64,000 bases of DNA from an uncultured Bacteroidales bacterium (GTDB lineage Bacteria > Bacteroidota > Bacteroidia > Bacteroidales > UBA932): contig CALUST010000015.1 in assembly GCA_944323505.1 (NCBI GenBank), forward strand, positions 62,001-126,000, written 5' to 3'. The notes under the pieces were generated by a model. It had not been told where the DNA came from. It saw nothing but the letters and a program-made list of their open reading frames with translations, and searched no databases. The position numbers were made by a program, and so were the translations under genes. How positions within the stretch are numbered: position 1 is the first letter of the stretch; every line of letters starts with the position of its first letter. Of the stretch, positions 36,164 through 45,837 are shown one piece after another.

Positions 36164-38263
36164 ATGAAAAGAATCTATGTTCTGGCCCTGTCCCTGGCTG
36201 CGGTATTTGCCGGGAACGGAGCCTCTGCGCAGGAGAGTTGTTACGGCAGGATGTCCGGAGACACTCTCATAGTCGGTAACGATCTGGTCGAACGCCGTTT
36301 CGTATGGAACGGAGGCAATCTGATGACACTCTCACTTGAAGACAAGGCCACTGGTGCTGTCCATGCCTCGGCTTCCGTAGCCCCGGATTTCGTGTTCACT
36401 TCGGACAAGGGAACGGGTGTTGACGGCAAGTTCGGGTGTGTAGACGTGCCGCAGACGGCGATAATGCCTGCCCACAAGAAGGTGACAGTCTCGTATTCTC
36501 TCGGAGGGCTTGACATCAGAAGGGAGTTCAGATTGTATGACGGATGTCCCGCGATTGCGTGCGACACCTGGCTGAGGCTGCATGATGCCGCATCATGGGA
36601 TTCCGAGGATATTCCGGGCGGGGAGTCCGGGCTGGTGGAGAATGCTGCCGACAGGAAGAACATAGAGTTCGTCGAGGACATGAAATCCAAGGCGGTGACA
36701 GGGATTCTTGACAGGATGTCCCTGAAAGGGATGCACTGGCATGCGAAGGCAGTGGAATTCTGGGATGTCACGGACTGGAACAACAACCTTGTCACAGAGC
36801 GTGACATCATATCATACAGAAAGACAGGTCTCAGGGGTAATCTTCTTTTCGTCCGCAACGGAGAGGACGGCAACGGGTTCTGGTTTCTGAAGGAATCCCC
36901 TGCCTCAAGTGTCCAGCTCGCATATAAGGGTGCGGACTTCCTTGCAGACTTCGGCACGTTCTCAGTGACAGGTCCCGGCATCGCTCCGGAAGACCTTGTA
37001 AGCGGGGACTGGACGAGGGCTTATTCTTGTGTTGTCGGGGTCTATGGTCCTGGTGAACTCGATGCACTCGTCTCGTTGAGGAACTATCAGAAGAATATCC
37101 GCCGCCACATCTCCGGCAGGGATGAGATGGTGATGATGAACACATGGGGAGACCGCAGCCAGGACACCAAGGTGAACGAGGCTTTCTGTCTTGCCGAACT
37201 CGAAAAGGCGGCCCGTCTCGGCGTGTCCCATTTCCAGATAGATGACGGCTGGCAGGTGGGCAAGAGCCCTAATTCCGCAGTGGCAAAAGGCTCTTTCAAG
37301 AATATTTGGGACAATCCGGACTACTGGAAGCCGGATCCCGTGAAATATCCGCACGGGCTGACCCCGATAGTGGAGAAGGGACGGGAACTCGGAATAGAGG
37401 TCTGCCTGTGGTTCAACCCGAGTGTGCAGAACGATTTTGCGGACTGGGAGAAGGATGCCGATGCCGTGATCTCGCTTTTCAGACAGTACGGCATCAGGAC
37501 ATTCAAGGTGGACGGGCTTGCCATCCCTACGAAACGTGCCGAGACTAATCTCCGCAGGCTTTTTGACAAGGTACTTGAAGAGACCGGAGACAGTGTTGTC
37601 TTCAATCTGGACGCGACAGCAGGCAGGAGGGGAGGGTATCACATGTTCAATGAGTACGGTAACATCTTCCTGGAGAACCGCTATACGGACTGGCAGAACT
37701 ATTATCCGTACTGGACACTGCGCAATCTGTGGCAGTTGTCGAAATATGTCCCTGCCGAGAAGATGCAGATTGAGTTCCTGAACAAGTGGCGCAACACTTC
37801 GAAATACGGGGACGATCCGTTCGCTCCTGCGGTGTATGACTTCGGCTATCTTTTCGCCATCACTATGGCGGGTCAGCCTCTCGCATGGATGGAGGCATCC
37901 AATCTCCCGGAGGAGGCATTCTCTCTCGGGGAGACGGTCAGGGGATACAGGCAGGTCAGCGAGGATTTCCATCGCGGGGTGATTCTTCCTGTTGGAGATG
38001 AGCCGTCCGGGCGTTCATGGACAGGGTTCCAGTCCATCACGGATGGACTTTCCGGCTACATGATAGTATACAGGGAGGCGGCTCCTGAGCAGAAGTCCGG
38101 TATCCGCACATGGCTTCCTGAGGGGGCAAAAGTCAGATTTGAACCGCTGCTCGGTCAGGGCCGGGCTTTCCGTGCCGAGGCAGGACATGACGGGGTGGTG
38201 GAATTCTCCCTTCCGGCGGAGAACAGTTTCGCTTTGTACAGATACACCATAGATACAAAATGA
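36164..38263 (+). CDS. GH36-like alpha-galactosidase (clan GH-D)
   Basis: 699-aa secreted alpha-glycosidase. ATG 36164 begins a signal peptide ending NGASAQ (residue 23). Residues about 25-300 form the N-terminal beta-supersandwich. The barrel shows NTWGDRSQDTKVNEAF and the clan signature FQIDDGWQ. TFKVDGLAI carries Asp450 in the nucleophile position of the KxD motif, and NRYTDWQNYYPYW has Asp509 as the likely acid/base. A C-terminal beta-sandwich follows (about 600-699). The motifs fit clan GH-D; GH36 is my best call, and alpha-N-acetylgalactosaminidase activity cannot be excluded. It starts 12 nt after the flavoenzyme and overlaps the next gene by 4 nt, so the three are coupled. Confidence 0.83.
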   Translation: MKRIYVLALSLAAVFAGNGASAQESCYGRMSGDTLIVGNDLVERRFVWNGGNLMTLSLEDKATGAVHASASVAPDFVFTSDKGTGVDGKFGCVDVPQTAIMPAHKKVTVSYSLGGLDIRREFRLYDGCPAIACDTWLRLHDAASWDSEDIPGGESGLVENAADRKNIEFVEDMKSKAVTGILDRMSLKGMHWHAKAVEFWDVTDWNNNLVTERDIISYRKTGLRGNLLFVRNGEDGNGFWFLKESPASSVQLAYKGADFLADFGTFSVTGPGIAPEDLVSGDWTRAYSCVVGVYGPGELDALVSLRNYQKNIRRHISGRDEMVMMNTWGDRSQDTKVNEAFCLAELEKAARLGVSHFQIDDGWQVGKSPNSAVAKGSFKNIWDNPDYWKPDPVKYPHGLTPIVEKGRELGIEVCLWFNPSVQNDFADWEKDADAVISLFRQYGIRTFKVDGLAIPTKRAETNLRRLFDKVLEETGDSVVFNLDATAGRRGGYHMFNEYGNIFLENRYTDWQNYYPYWTLRNLWQLSKYVPAEKMQIEFLNKWRNTSKYGDDPFAPAVYDFGYLFAITMAGQPLAWMEASNLPEEAFSLGETVRGYRQVSEDFHRGVILPVGDEPSGRSWTGFQSITDGLSGYMIVYREAAPEQKSGIRTWLPEGAKVRFEPLLGQGRAFRAEAGHDGVVEFSLPAENSFALYRYTIDTK

Positions 38264-40089
38264 TGATTATGAAATACAGATTCTTATTTGCGGCTTTTGC
38301 CTTTTTCCTGCCGCTTGTTGCAGGCGCAGAAGATGCGGCATCCTGCCCGGATGCAGGTCGTGCCCCGTTCATGACCAATGTCTACGGACGTGACTACACT
38401 CTGCTCAACGGGAAGTGGAATGCCATCGTGGACCTTTATGACCAGGGGAGGAAAATGAAGGTCTATGAGAACAGGACAGCGAAGTCGGGGGAGGAGTTCT
38501 ACGAATATTCGTTTGAGGGTGGTCTCCGTCTCAACGTCCCGGGCGACTGGAACTCCCAGACTCCAGAACTGAAATATTACGAAGGGACTGTGTGGTATGC
38601 AAGGCATTTCAATGCCGCTCCTGCCGACGGCAGAAGACAGTTCCTGTATTTCGGGGCTGTGAGCTACAGATGTCGGGTCTATCTCAACGGCGAACAGATT
38701 GCCGCTCATGAGGGAGGATTCACACCGTTTCAGGTGGAGGTGACCGACAGACTGAAGACGGGAGACAATTTTGTTGTCGTGGAGGTCAACAACAGGCGTA
38801 CCGTCGATGCCATCCCGGCCCTTGCTTTCGACTGGTGGAACTATGGCGGCATCACACGCGATGTAATGCTTGTGTCCACTCCCGAGACATTTGTCGAGGA
38901 CTATTTCATCCGTCTGGACAATAATTCGCCCGATGTCATCAATGCATCAGTGACCTTGTCCGATGCCGTATCCGCTGCGGTGCGTATAGAGATTCCCGAA
39001 CTCAAGGTGTCGCAGGAACTCATGACCGACGCTTCCGGCCGCGCATCCGCGTCTTTCAAGGTGAAGAGACTTCAGAGGTGGTCTCCGGACACCCCGAAAC
39101 TTTATGACGTGCTTGTGACTTCCGCACAGGATACCGTCCGTGAGCAGATAGGCTTCCGCAATATTTCCGTTGACGGTACACAGATTCTTGTCAACGGCAG
39201 GCCGACATTCATGAGGAGCATCTCTTTCCATGAGGAGATTCCTCAGCGGAGAGGCAGGGCGTTCTCACAGGCGGATGCCGTCATGCTGCTTTCCGAGGCC
39301 CAGGCTCTCGGGGTGAACATGGTGCGTCTTGCGCATTATCCTCAGAATGAGTACACTGTACGTCTTGCAGAGAAGATGGGTATCATCCTTTGGCAGGAAA
39401 TTCCTATATGGCAGGGCATCGATTTCGAGGATGACGGTACCAGGGCTAAGGCCCAGGGCATGCTGAGGGAGATGATTTACAGGGACAGGAACCGTTGTGC
39501 TGTCGGATTCTGGGGCGTGGCCAATGAGACCAAGCCGTCAGATGCCCGTAACGCCTTCCTGACATCCCTGCTTGAGACAGGCAAGGCAATAGACACTTCC
39601 AGACTGTATGTGGCAGCGTTCGACCTTGCCTATTTTGATGAGGAGTCGCGTCATTTCGAGATGCATGACGACTTCACGAAGAAACTTGATGTCGTGGCTG
39701 TGAACAAATATATGGGATGGTATCATCCATGGCCTGTTGATCCGACCGAAGCGGTCTGGGACGTCGCACAGGACCAGCCTCTCATCATATCCGAGTTCGG
39801 CGGCGAGGCCCTTTACGGGCAGTCCGGTGACCGGAGGATGGCAAGTTCATGGAGCGAGGACTATCAGGAGCAGCTATATCTTGACAATCTGGAGATGTTC
39901 CGCCATATCCCGAATCTGGCCGGGGTCTCTCCGTGGGTGCTCTTCGATTTCAGGTCTCCGTACCGTTTCCATCCTACCAATCAGGAGGACTGGAACCGCA
40001 AAGGACTTGTCTCGGATCAGGGCTACAGGAAGAAGGCCTGGTATATAATGCATGACTATTACCAGTCAATAAAATCATCGGGCCGTTGA
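38260..40089 (+). CDS. GH2 beta-glucuronidase
   Basis: 609-aa secreted enzyme that removes beta-linked glucuronic acid. The start at 38260 overlaps the previous stop (ATGA); ATG 38269 is an equally possible start. The signal ends LVAGAED. The domain order is jelly-roll sugar-binding domain (about 40-215), Ig-like domain (about 216-310) and TIM barrel. The acid/base is in GFWGVANE (Glu423) and the nucleophile in LIISEFGGEA (Glu512), numbered from 38260. Near the C-terminus NRKGL has Asn579 and Lys581, the NxK motif that contacts the glucuronate carboxylate in known beta-glucuronidases and is absent from beta-galactosidases. NKYMGWYHPW also agrees. With GH88 this points to a glucuronic-acid-containing substrate. 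Confidence 0.88.
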   Translation: MMIMKYRFLFAAFAFFLPLVAGAEDAASCPDAGRAPFMTNVYGRDYTLLNGKWNAIVDLYDQGRKMKVYENRTAKSGEEFYEYSFEGGLRLNVPGDWNSQTPELKYYEGTVWYARHFNAAPADGRRQFLYFGAVSYRCRVYLNGEQIAAHEGGFTPFQVEVTDRLKTGDNFVVVEVNNRRTVDAIPALAFDWWNYGGITRDVMLVSTPETFVEDYFIRLDNNSPDVINASVTLSDAVSAAVRIEIPELKVSQELMTDASGRASASFKVKRLQRWSPDTPKLYDVLVTSAQDTVREQIGFRNISVDGTQILVNGRPTFMRSISFHEEIPQRRGRAFSQADAVMLLSEAQALGVNMVRLAHYPQNEYTVRLAEKMGIILWQEIPIWQGIDFEDDGTRAKAQGMLREMIYRDRNRCAVGFWGVANETKPSDARNAFLTSLLETGKAIDTSRLYVAAFDLAYFDEESRHFEMHDDFTKKLDVVAVNKYMGWYHPWPVDPTEAVWDVAQDQPLIISEFGGEALYGQSGDRRMASSWSEDYQEQLYLDNLEMFRHIPNLAGVSPWVLFDFRSPYRFHPTNQEDWNRKGLVSDQGYRKKAWYIMHDYYQSIKSSGR

Positions 40090-40098
40090 CAGATTCTG

Positions 40099-40127
40099 AT
40101 TCCTCCCGCAAAAACGGGAGGAATTTT
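40099..40127 (+). terminator. Rho-independent terminator after the beta-glucuronidase gene
   Basis: ATTCCTCCCG (40099-40108) and CGGGAGGAAT (40115-40124) form a perfect 10-bp stem with a 6-nt loop; TTTTA follows. It closes the third PUL unit. A weak promoter-like TAAATTTA lies at 40148-40155 ahead of the next gene. Confidence 0.65.
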
Positions 40128-40190
40128 ACGGACAAGCGATTTTTATATAAATTTACAGCCGGAAAACAAAAATCGGTAAAACCACACGAA

Positions 40191-43175
40191 ATGAAACACT
40201 TTATTCTGACATCAATTTTATCCGTAGTCTTCTGCGTGGCCATGTCTGCTGCGGCACCGAAAGATACGGTCCGCATCCTTGCCATCGGCAACAGTTTCTC
40301 GCAGGATGCCGTGGAACAGAACCTTTATGAACTGGCAAAGGCAGACGGGATACCTGTGATAGTAGGCAATGCCTATATCGGAGGCTGCTCTCTGGAAAGG
40401 CATCTCGGCAACTCCCGGAACAACACTCCGGACTATGCCTACAGAAAGGTCGGCAAGAACGGCTGCGGGGAGAAGAAAGAGTACAGGGACATGACTCTCG
40501 AGAAGATTCTTGCGGATGAGCAGTGGGATTATGTAAGTTTCCAGCAGGCAAGTCCCCTTTCGGGCAAATATGATACTTTCGAGGCTTCCCTGCCTGACCT
40601 GGTCTCCTATGTGCGGGAAAGGGTGCCGGAGGACGTGAAATTCATCATGCACCAGACATGGGCGTATCAGCAGGGGACATCCCATAGCGGGTTCAAGAAT
40701 TACGGCAAGGACCAGATGACCATGTACAAGGCCATCGTTGATGCTGTGGACCGTGCTGCAAAATTGATGAAGATAAAGATTGTGGTGCCGTCGGGTACGG
40801 CTGTCCAGAATGCCAGGACATCTTTCATCGGGGACAACATGACCAGGGACGGCTATCATCTCGACCTGCTTGTAGGCCGTTACACTGCCGCCTGCGCATG
40901 GTATGAAAAACTTTTCGGCCATGTCCTTGACAATCCCTATGCCCCTCAGGGCGTGACTGCCGATCTCAAGGAAGTGGCACAGAGGTCAGCCTACGAGGCC
41001 GTAAGGCATCCTGACACAATCACTCCGATAGAAGTGGCCGAACTTCCGGTCGTGTACAAGGATGCTTCCGCTCCTGTGGAGGACAGGGTGGAGGACTTGC
41101 TTTCAAGAATGACTCTTCACGAGAAGGTCTGCCAGCTGAACCAGTATGTCCTCGGAAGAAATGACAATATCAACAACATCGGGGAGACCGTCAGCAAGAT
41201 ACCTGCCGAGATAGGCTCTCTCATCTATTTCGGGGATGACGCCGTGCTGAGGAATGCCGTGCAGCATCATGCTGTGGAGGATTCCAGGCTAGGGATACCT
41301 ATCCTCTTCGGATTTGACGTCATCCACGGATTCCGCACCATCTATCAGATTCCTCTCGGACAGGCCGCCTCATGGAATCCTGCCCTCGCAGGCGAGGCCA
41401 ACAAGGTTGCGGCACAGGAGGCATATTCGACAGGCGTCAACTGGACATTCTCGCCTATGGTGGATGTCGCCCGCGACCCGCGCTGGGGACGGGTGTCAGA
41501 GGGATATGGCGAAGACCCTTACACCAATGCCGTCTTCGGTGCGGCAGCCGTGAAGGCTTATCAGGGAGATGGCCTTTCCGCAGAGAACAATATTGCTGCC
41601 TGTCTCAAACATTATGTGGGCTACGGCGCATCAGAGGCAGGACGTGACTATGTCCCTACCGAGATTTCCCGCCAGGCTCTCTGGGACACATATCTTCCGC
41701 CGTTCGAGGCCGGTATCAAGGCCGGTGCGGCTACAGTTATGAGCTCATTCAACAATATCAGCGGCACCCCTTCTTCCGCCTGCCATTATACCATGACAGA
41801 GATTCTCAAGGAGAAATGGGGACATGACGGATTCATCGTGTCCGACTGGGATGCGATTGTGCAGCTCATCAATCAGGGTATGGCAAAGGACGGCAAGGAG
41901 GCGGCTTTCTATGCCTTCAATGCCGGACTTGAGATGGATATGGTCGATGACCTGTACATGAAATATCTTCCTGAACTCATCTCAGAGGGCAAGGTAGATA
42001 TGGCTCAGGTGGATGATGCAGTGAAGAGAGTGCTGCGTCTCAAGTTCAGGCTCGGACTGTTTGAGACCCCGTATACAGAAGAAAGGCCGGACAGCGAGCG
42101 TTTCCTCCTGCCGGAAAGTCTTGAGGTGGCCGAGCAACTCGCCCAGGAGTCAATGGTGCTGTTGAAGAATGAGGGTGTCCTCCCTCTCAAGGATGTGGCC
42201 AAGGTCGCTCTGGTGGGTCCGTTTGCCGATAACCAGGTGGATCTTCTCGGCAGCTGGGCTGCGAGAGGCCGTGCAGAGGATGTCACGAGTATCTATGATG
42301 CCCTTGTGAAAGAACTTGACGGCAAGGCTGAGGTTATCTTGGCGACAGGATGCGGATTTGACGGGGAGGATGTCTCCGGATTTGCAGAGGCGGTCAAGGC
42401 TGCCGATTCTGCCGATGTGGTCATCGTGTGCCTCGGAGAGAAACGCGGATGGAGCGGCGAGAATGCGTCCAGGTCTACAATTGCCCTCCCTGAGATACAG
42501 GAGCAGTTCCTGGAGACAGTTGCAGCGACAGGAAAGCCTGTGATACTCGTGCTGAGCAGCGGCAGGCCGCTCGATGTCACCCGCATGGAGAAACATGCAG
42601 ATGCCATGCTTGAGATCTGGCAGCCGGGCGTGTGCGCCGGCCCTGCAGTGGCAGGCATTCTCAGCGGCAGGTACAATCCGTCCGGCAGGCTCGCAATCAC
42701 ATTCCCGTACACTACAGGGCAGATTCCTATCTACTACGACAGACGCAACAGCGGCAGACGCGGTACCCAGGGACTGTATCAGGACATCCCGAGCACTCCG
42801 ATGTACGAATTCGGACATGGTCTCAGTTATACCACCTTTGAGTATGGTCCTGTGACAGTCTCTTCTGAAGAGGTGTCAAAGGATGGTACTCTCACTGCGG
42901 AAGTCGTTGTCACCAATACCGGCGATGTCGACGGCAAGGAGACTGTGCACTGGTTCATCTGCGATCCGTACAGCAGGCTCACGCGTCCTGTCAAGGAACT
43001 CAAGTTCTTCGAGAAACAGATGATAAAAGCCGGTGAGAGCCGGACATTCAGGTTTGAGATTGATCCGCTCCGCGATCTCGGATTTGTCGACGAGAACGGA
43101 AACAGATACGTCGACTCCGGGGAGTACCGCATAATTGTCAAGGATCAGACTGTGAAGATAAATGTCGTTGACTGA
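40191..43175 (+). CDS. DUF4886 (SGNH-type) esterase fused to GH3 glycoside hydrolase
   Basis: 994-aa secreted fusion. I use ATG 40191 (MKHFILTSILSVVFCVAMSAA, signal peptide); the open frame upstream to 40086 runs through the terminator. Residues about 24-285 are DUF4886: ILAIGNSFSQDAVEQ with Ser35, IGGCSLERHLGN, VSFQQASPLSG, HQTWAY, TRDGYHLD. Residues about 290-994 are GH3: FGFDVIHGFRTIYQIPLGQ, RDPRWGRVSEGYGEDPYT, CLKHYVGYGASEAGRDYV, GFIVSDWDA with Asp552 as nucleophile, and a fibronectin-III-like end (MYEFGHGLSYTTFEY). The esterase half is closely similar to the stand-alone lipoprotein at 24173, without its Big2 domain. Domain order is the reverse of the GH3-SASA fusion in the same locus. 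Confidence 0.9.
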   Translation: MKHFILTSILSVVFCVAMSAAAPKDTVRILAIGNSFSQDAVEQNLYELAKADGIPVIVGNAYIGGCSLERHLGNSRNNTPDYAYRKVGKNGCGEKKEYRDMTLEKILADEQWDYVSFQQASPLSGKYDTFEASLPDLVSYVRERVPEDVKFIMHQTWAYQQGTSHSGFKNYGKDQMTMYKAIVDAVDRAAKLMKIKIVVPSGTAVQNARTSFIGDNMTRDGYHLDLLVGRYTAACAWYEKLFGHVLDNPYAPQGVTADLKEVAQRSAYEAVRHPDTITPIEVAELPVVYKDASAPVEDRVEDLLSRMTLHEKVCQLNQYVLGRNDNINNIGETVSKIPAEIGSLIYFGDDAVLRNAVQHHAVEDSRLGIPILFGFDVIHGFRTIYQIPLGQAASWNPALAGEANKVAAQEAYSTGVNWTFSPMVDVARDPRWGRVSEGYGEDPYTNAVFGAAAVKAYQGDGLSAENNIAACLKHYVGYGASEAGRDYVPTEISRQALWDTYLPPFEAGIKAGAATVMSSFNNISGTPSSACHYTMTEILKEKWGHDGFIVSDWDAIVQLINQGMAKDGKEAAFYAFNAGLEMDMVDDLYMKYLPELISEGKVDMAQVDDAVKRVLRLKFRLGLFETPYTEERPDSERFLLPESLEVAEQLAQESMVLLKNEGVLPLKDVAKVALVGPFADNQVDLLGSWAARGRAEDVTSIYDALVKELDGKAEVILATGCGFDGEDVSGFAEAVKAADSADVVIVCLGEKRGWSGENASRSTIALPEIQEQFLETVAATGKPVILVLSSGRPLDVTRMEKHADAMLEIWQPGVCAGPAVAGILSGRYNPSGRLAITFPYTTGQIPIYYDRRNSGRRGTQGLYQDIPSTPMYEFGHGLSYTTFEYGPVTVSSEEVSKDGTLTAEVVVTNTGDVDGKETVHWFICDPYSRLTRPVKELKFFEKQMIKAGESRTFRFEIDPLRDLGFVDENGNRYVDSGEYRIIVKDQTVKINVVD

Positions 43176-43235
43176 AAATTGACGGCAGGTCTGCATCCGC
43201 GTCATGATGAACATAATTGATAACATTTTTGTATT

Positions 43236-45797
43236 ATGAAGATATTCCGTTCTGTGAGATATGTCTTGGCTTCGGCCGTCATTGCCGCATCTTTCACATT
43301 GTCGGCTTCTGCCGCATCTGCTCCGGACTCTCCGGCTGCGTCTGAACCTGTCAGAGCCGACATCCTGCTTGAAAAGGGCTGGAAGTTCCATCTCGGGGAA
43401 GTGTCTCCCGGCACGGAACAGGCGACCATAGAGGACGGCATTGCGCCTGAGGCTGCTGCCCCGGGGTTTGGCGATTCGGCCTGGGAACAGGTGAGAGTCC
43501 CTCATGACTGGGCTATAACAGGCCCGTTCGACAGGGACAATGACCTGCAGAATGTGGCTATCGTTCAGAATCTTGAGAAAAAGGCGTCTTTGAAGACGGG
43601 TCGTACAGGCGGTCTCCCTTATATCGGGACAGGATGGTACAGGACGGAGTTCTCCGTGCCAGAGGGGCGCAGGGCTACCCTGGTCTTTGACGGTGCGATG
43701 AGCGAGGCGCGGGTGTATGTCAACGGCAAGGAGGTCATCTTCTGGCCTTACGGCTACAGCACTTTCCATTGCGACATCACTGACTATCTCATTGACGGAG
43801 CCAATACCTTGGCTGTCAGGCTTGAGAACAAGCCAAACTCTTCCCGCTGGTATCCTGGTGCCGGGCTTTACCGCAATGTCCACCTGGTGCTGACATCGGA
43901 TATCCATGTGCCTGTGTGGGGTACGCAACTGACGACTCCTCATGTGGAGAAGGACTTCGCGTCCGTATGTCTCAGGACAAATATCGAGGGAGCCGGTGAC
44001 AGGGAACTGAAGGTGCAGACCGACATCATCGGCCCGTCCGGAGAGGTTGCGGCGACAAAGATTACGGAGGGCAGGATAAGCCACGGGCAGCCTGTCGTCC
44101 AGAATATGATTGTGGACAGCCCGAGCCTCTGGTCTCCGGAGTCTCCTGCACTGTACAGGGCTGTCTCCCGGATTTATTGCGACGGGGAACTGCAGGACGA
44201 GTATGAGACGGTGTTCGGAATACGTTCTGTCGAGTTCATCCCGGAGAAAGGTTTCTATCTCAACGGCGAGAGACGCAAGTTCCAGGGCGTGTGCAATCAT
44301 CATGACCTCGGTCCTCTCGGTGCGGCCATCAATGTGGCTGCGTTGAGACATCAACTCAATCGCCTGAAGAATATGGGCTGTGATGCCGTCAGGACTTCGC
44401 ACAATCTCCCGGCACCCGAACTCGTGCGTCTTTGTGACGAGATGGGACTCATGATGATGATAGAGCCGTTCGACGAGTGGGATATTGCAAAGTGCGCCAA
44501 CGGTTACCACCGCTTTTTCGATGAATGGGCTGAAAAGGATATGGTGAATATGCTTCATCAGTATCGCAACAATGCGAGTGTCGTGATGTGGAGCATCGGC
44601 AACGAGGTGCCTACCCAGTGCAGCCCTGAGGGCTACAAGGTGGCAAAATTCCTCCAGGACATCTGCCATAGGGAAGACCCTACCCGCCTTGTGACCTGTG
44701 GGATGGACCAGGTGACATGCGTTCTGGAGAACGGTTTTGCGGCGATGATTGATATTCCAGGCATCAATTACAGGACATTCAGGTATATCGAGGCATACGA
44801 AAATCTTCCTCAGGGATATATCCTCGGGTCAGAGACAGGCTCGACGGTAAGTTCCAGGGGCGTGTACAAACTCCCTGTGGAGAAGAGGTTCGGGGCAAAG
44901 GACGCCGACCATCAGTGCTCCGCATACGATCAGGATGCCTGCGGGTGGTCCAATGTCCCTGATATAGATTTCGCGCTCGCGGATGACTATGAGTGGACTC
45001 TCGGACAGTTTGTCTGGACAGGTTTCGACTATCTCGGTGAGCCGAGTCCGTATGATACGGATTCATGGCCGAACCACAGTTCGATGTTCGGCATCATAGA
45101 CCTTGCATCAATCCCGAAAGACCGCTATTGGCTTTTCAGAAGTGTATGGAACCATGACGAGCCTACCCTGCATGTGCTCCCTCACTGGAACTGGGCCGGT
45201 CACGAGGGAGAGGAGGTGCCGGTGTTCGTATACACCAGCTGGCCTGAAGCCGAATTGTTCATCAACGGGACAAGTTACGGACGGAAGAGGAAGTCGCCTG
45301 CCTCCGAGCCTACAAAAGGTGGAGTGAAGGAGAATCTGGAGCCGCGCTACAGGCTCATGTGGCACGATGCAGTATATCAGCCTGGGGAAATCAGGGTAGT
45401 GGCGTATGATGACAACGGCAATGCCGTGGATGAGAGGATTGTCCGGACGGCAGGAAAGGCGCATCATATCGAACTCGTCAGGGCTTCGTTGCCTGAGACC
45501 CTCGCTGCCGACGGCAAGGATCTGGCCTACTATACGGTCAGGATTGTGGACAAGGACGGCAATCTGTGCCCTCTCGACGGCAGGCTCGTGTCGTTTGAAG
45601 TGTCCGGAGCAGGCTCATACAAGGCTGCGGCCAACGGCGACCCTACCTGTCTTGACATCTTCCATCTGCCTCAGATGCATGCGTTCAACGGACAGCTGAC
45701 GGTCATCGTACAGGCTGCGGAAGCCCCTGGAACAATCACATTGAAAGCCAAGGCCAAAGGACTCCGTCCTGCCACCGCCGCCATCCCTGTCCTTTAG
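43236..45797 (+). CDS. GH2 beta-galactosidase-type hydrolase with C-terminal Ig-like domains
   Basis: 853-aa secreted enzyme. The signal peptide ends near LSASAASA. The GH2 sugar-binding domain spans about 45-225 (VPHDWAITGPFD, GTGWYRTEF, SSRWYPGAGLYRNV), followed by the Ig-like domain and a barrel with MWSIGNEVPTQ (Glu457, acid/base) and YILGSETGST (Glu533, nucleophile). After QFVWTGFDYLGEPSPY come a DUF4982-like domain (about 630-740) and an invasin/Big1-like domain (about 750-853). No NxK glucuronate motif is seen, so beta-galactosidase is favoured over beta-glucuronidase. A close paralogue is at 60512-63118. It is the last gene of the large PUL; no terminator is evident after it. Confidence 0.88.
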   Translation: MKIFRSVRYVLASAVIAASFTLSASAASAPDSPAASEPVRADILLEKGWKFHLGEVSPGTEQATIEDGIAPEAAAPGFGDSAWEQVRVPHDWAITGPFDRDNDLQNVAIVQNLEKKASLKTGRTGGLPYIGTGWYRTEFSVPEGRRATLVFDGAMSEARVYVNGKEVIFWPYGYSTFHCDITDYLIDGANTLAVRLENKPNSSRWYPGAGLYRNVHLVLTSDIHVPVWGTQLTTPHVEKDFASVCLRTNIEGAGDRELKVQTDIIGPSGEVAATKITEGRISHGQPVVQNMIVDSPSLWSPESPALYRAVSRIYCDGELQDEYETVFGIRSVEFIPEKGFYLNGERRKFQGVCNHHDLGPLGAAINVAALRHQLNRLKNMGCDAVRTSHNLPAPELVRLCDEMGLMMMIEPFDEWDIAKCANGYHRFFDEWAEKDMVNMLHQYRNNASVVMWSIGNEVPTQCSPEGYKVAKFLQDICHREDPTRLVTCGMDQVTCVLENGFAAMIDIPGINYRTFRYIEAYENLPQGYILGSETGSTVSSRGVYKLPVEKRFGAKDADHQCSAYDQDACGWSNVPDIDFALADDYEWTLGQFVWTGFDYLGEPSPYDTDSWPNHSSMFGIIDLASIPKDRYWLFRSVWNHDEPTLHVLPHWNWAGHEGEEVPVFVYTSWPEAELFINGTSYGRKRKSPASEPTKGGVKENLEPRYRLMWHDAVYQPGEIRVVAYDDNGNAVDERIVRTAGKAHHIELVRASLPETLAADGKDLAYYTVRIVDKDGNLCPLDGRLVSFEVSGAGSYKAAANGDPTCLDIFHLPQMHAFNGQLTVIVQAAEAPGTITLKAKAKGLRPATAAIPVL

Positions 45798-45837
45798 CGC
45801 ATCCGCCTAGTCAGGACATACTTCCCTATGCAGTGAA

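Noticed and set aside
40086-40190. N-terminal extension of the DUF4886-GH3 fusion
   Set aside because: It starts with TTG, reads through a terminator hairpin, and precedes a good signal peptide at 40191.
43183-43235. Possible promoter directly before the GH2 gene at 43236
   Set aside because: CATTTTTG is one mismatch from the -7 box, but no TTG lies at a suitable distance.
42876-44669. 597-codon open frame on the minus strand
   Set aside because: It runs across the boundary of two well-supported plus-strand enzyme genes and has no family features.
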